From positions 1,860,001-1,924,000 of the forward strand of contig JAPFFF010000017.1 of assembly GCA_039105265.1 (NCBI GenBank): a stretch of 64,000 nt of DNA. Reading direction: 5' to 3'. Positions 63,096 through 64,000 of the stretch are shown in pieces. Position 1 is the first letter of the stretch, and every line of letters starts with the position of its first letter. The DNA comes from Tritrichomonas musculus. Lineage: Eukaryota > Parabasalia > Tritrichomonadida > Tritrichomonadidae. Position numbers and translations under genes: made by a program. The notes beneath the pieces are model-generated. The model was given only the letters and a program-made list of their open reading frames with translations, was not told where the DNA came from and did no database searches.

Positions 63096-63665
63096 TTACT
63101 CTAAATCATACAATTTTTTGAATTTAGAATAATATACTCTAACCTTATTACCATTAATATCAAGCATATTAACGATTTTAAATCCTCTTTTGTTTTCATT
63201 TACATGTAATTTTCTATACTGCATACCATTATATAAATAGAAAATATTATCATAGTAATAGTAATTTTCAAAATCATGTCCTCCATAACTATTTACTTTT
63301 ATTGCTTCTTCAGGTATATCATCAACAAACTCATATACGACTCCTCTATTAGATGATTTATTTAGCTGATTTGTTGATGATGATACCCATCGCAGATTTT
63401 CAATTCTGTTGTCATTTCTATTGTGATTAAGGTGATCAACTTGTGGAAGATTATTCGGGTTAGGAATGAATTGTAAAGCTATAAGTCTGTGTTTTAAATA
63501 AGTTTTCTTATTTAGAAAAACCTGTATGTAATCGTTATGAAAATATTCACTTACTATTTTACCATCAATCTTGTTTCTAATTGTAAATGGATATTGATTA
63601 AGTATTTCATAACTATCTTCGAAACCATTTAATGGAACAAATTCTGTAGCCAGATCAGTTGACAT
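63096..63665 (-). CDS. HNH homing-endonuclease-like protein, copy 3
   Basis: The protein has 189 residues. The HNH core is KHRLIALQFIPNP, then VDHLNHNRNDNRIENLRW. The N-terminal part (FEDSYEILNQYPFTIRNK) and the C-terminal part (GMQYRKLHVNENKRGFKIV) match the other two copies. It lies 28 bp upstream of the packaging ATPase on the same strand. The ATG follows TCACTA, a good initiator-type match. Confidence 0.8.
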   Translation of the reverse strand: MSTDLATEFVPLNGFEDSYEILNQYPFTIRNKIDGKIVSEYFHNDYIQVFLNKKTYLKHRLIALQFIPNPNNLPQVDHLNHNRNDNRIENLRWVSSSTNQLNKSSNRGVVYEFVDDIPEEAIKVNSYGGHDFENYYYYDNIFYLYNGMQYRKLHVNENKRGFKIVNMLDINGNKVRVYYSKFKKLYDLE

Positions 63666-63696
63666 TTATCATAGTGAAAAAATATATAAAAGTATT

Positions 63697-64000
63697 TTAA
63701 ATCCATTTTTTTATTCCATTGGGTATATTTTTCTTCTTTGACCAGTAATCTACTTCAAGATTAGATAGCTTTGTTGGAGCACCTTCTCGTAAATTTTTAG
63801 CCGGTATGATGTCTTCTGTTCCTTCGCTGTATTTAATTTTATATTTGTTCTTTGTTGTATCATAAGAAATAATCTTCTCCACAATACCTCTCTTGCCTCC
63901 CTTAAGTGTTTGTGCAATATTTTTGTTTTGTGTCTTGATTAACCTATAACCAGGGAGTTTGTCTATTGACTCATCTTTGGACTTAATTATAAATTGGTTC
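63697..64000 (-). CDS. C-terminal part of a Polinton gene running off the window (possible integrase end)
   Basis: The frame is open from 64000 down to 63697, about 100 codons, with no stop. The visible end has a basic front (YRLIKTQNKN) and then a small beta-barrel-like segment (KRGIVEKIISYDTTKNKYKI, SEGTEDIIPAKNL) of the SH3/chromo-barrel kind often found at the end of integrases. This element should have an integrase and none is otherwise in view. The catalytic part would be outside the window, so this is a hypothesis. Confidence 0.45.
   Translation of the reverse strand, partial: NQFIIKSKDESIDKLPGYRLIKTQNKNIAQTLKGGKRGIVEKIISYDTTKNKYKIKYSEGTEDIIPAKNLREGAPTKLSNLEVDYWSKKKNIPNGIKKWI

Larger units (their letters stand above)
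42899..64000. mobile_element. Polinton (Maverick), partial, right end beyond the window
   Basis: The left end is AGTAGTTAAGT at 42899, followed by a hairpin. Hallmark genes are present: protein-primed DNA polymerase B, double-jelly-roll major capsid protein and A32-type packaging ATPase. In addition it has a giant fibre-like gene, a primase-helicase, a GIY-YIG protein and three HNH proteins. The adenovirus-type protease and the core of the integrase are not in view; they may lie to the right. At least 21 kb long. The coding regions in view are long and open, so it looks whole or nearly so and young. Confidence 0.93.

Overview
The window reads as nuclear DNA of a parabasalid protist, most likely Tritrichomonas foetus or a close relative. 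The evidence is intronless, densely packed protein genes, very AT-rich spacers, start codons that often follow a TCA element within about 10 bases (an initiator-like pattern), typical trichomonad families (large ankyrin protein, pseudokinase with Sel1 repeats, calpain-like protease) and abundant DNA transposons with a Polinton. The species is inferred, not proven.

Positions 1-14210 are a host gene block: the C-terminal end of an unknown protein, a TRAPPC2L-like trafficking subunit (-), a calpain-like protease with a C-terminal CaaX box (-), a short M1 aminopeptidase (-), a complete TOR kinase (+) and a small secreted protein with three twin CX3C hairpins (-).

Positions 14211-31830 are repeat territory. 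They hold a 254-bp TIR element with TTAA at both ends. They also hold a decayed element (16869-~21235) with its own base composition, a replication-initiator-like gene and a tRNA-like stretch. A 1.2-kb element follows with a 9-bp target duplication, then a 1.8-kb mariner-type element inside an older TIR element. Last is a 2.5-kb foldback Mutator-like element whose arms are 121-bp tandem arrays (3 copies on one side, 7 on the other), with a perfect 9-bp target duplication.

Positions 31831-42898 return to host genes: pseudokinase/Sel1 protein (-), ankyrin protein (-), a Tc1-type MITE, tRNA-Arg(UCU), a disordered acidic protein (+) and histone H4 (-). A long, mostly empty spacer follows, then a broken repeat-family gene cut at 42899.

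Positions 42899-64000 are the larger part of a Polinton (Maverick) that runs off the right edge. It carries a ~2083-residue fibre-like protein, a candidate minor capsid protein, a GIY-YIG-type protein and protein-primed DNA polymerase B. It also carries a primase-polymerase/SF3 helicase, a basic DNA-binding protein, three paralogous HNH proteins, the major capsid protein, small structural candidates and the packaging ATPase. A partial gene at the edge may be the end of the integrase. In the part visible the Polinton looks largely whole and therefore young. The primase-helicase sits in a cassette flanked by 89-bp inverted repeats, which is the most unusual arrangement in the window.
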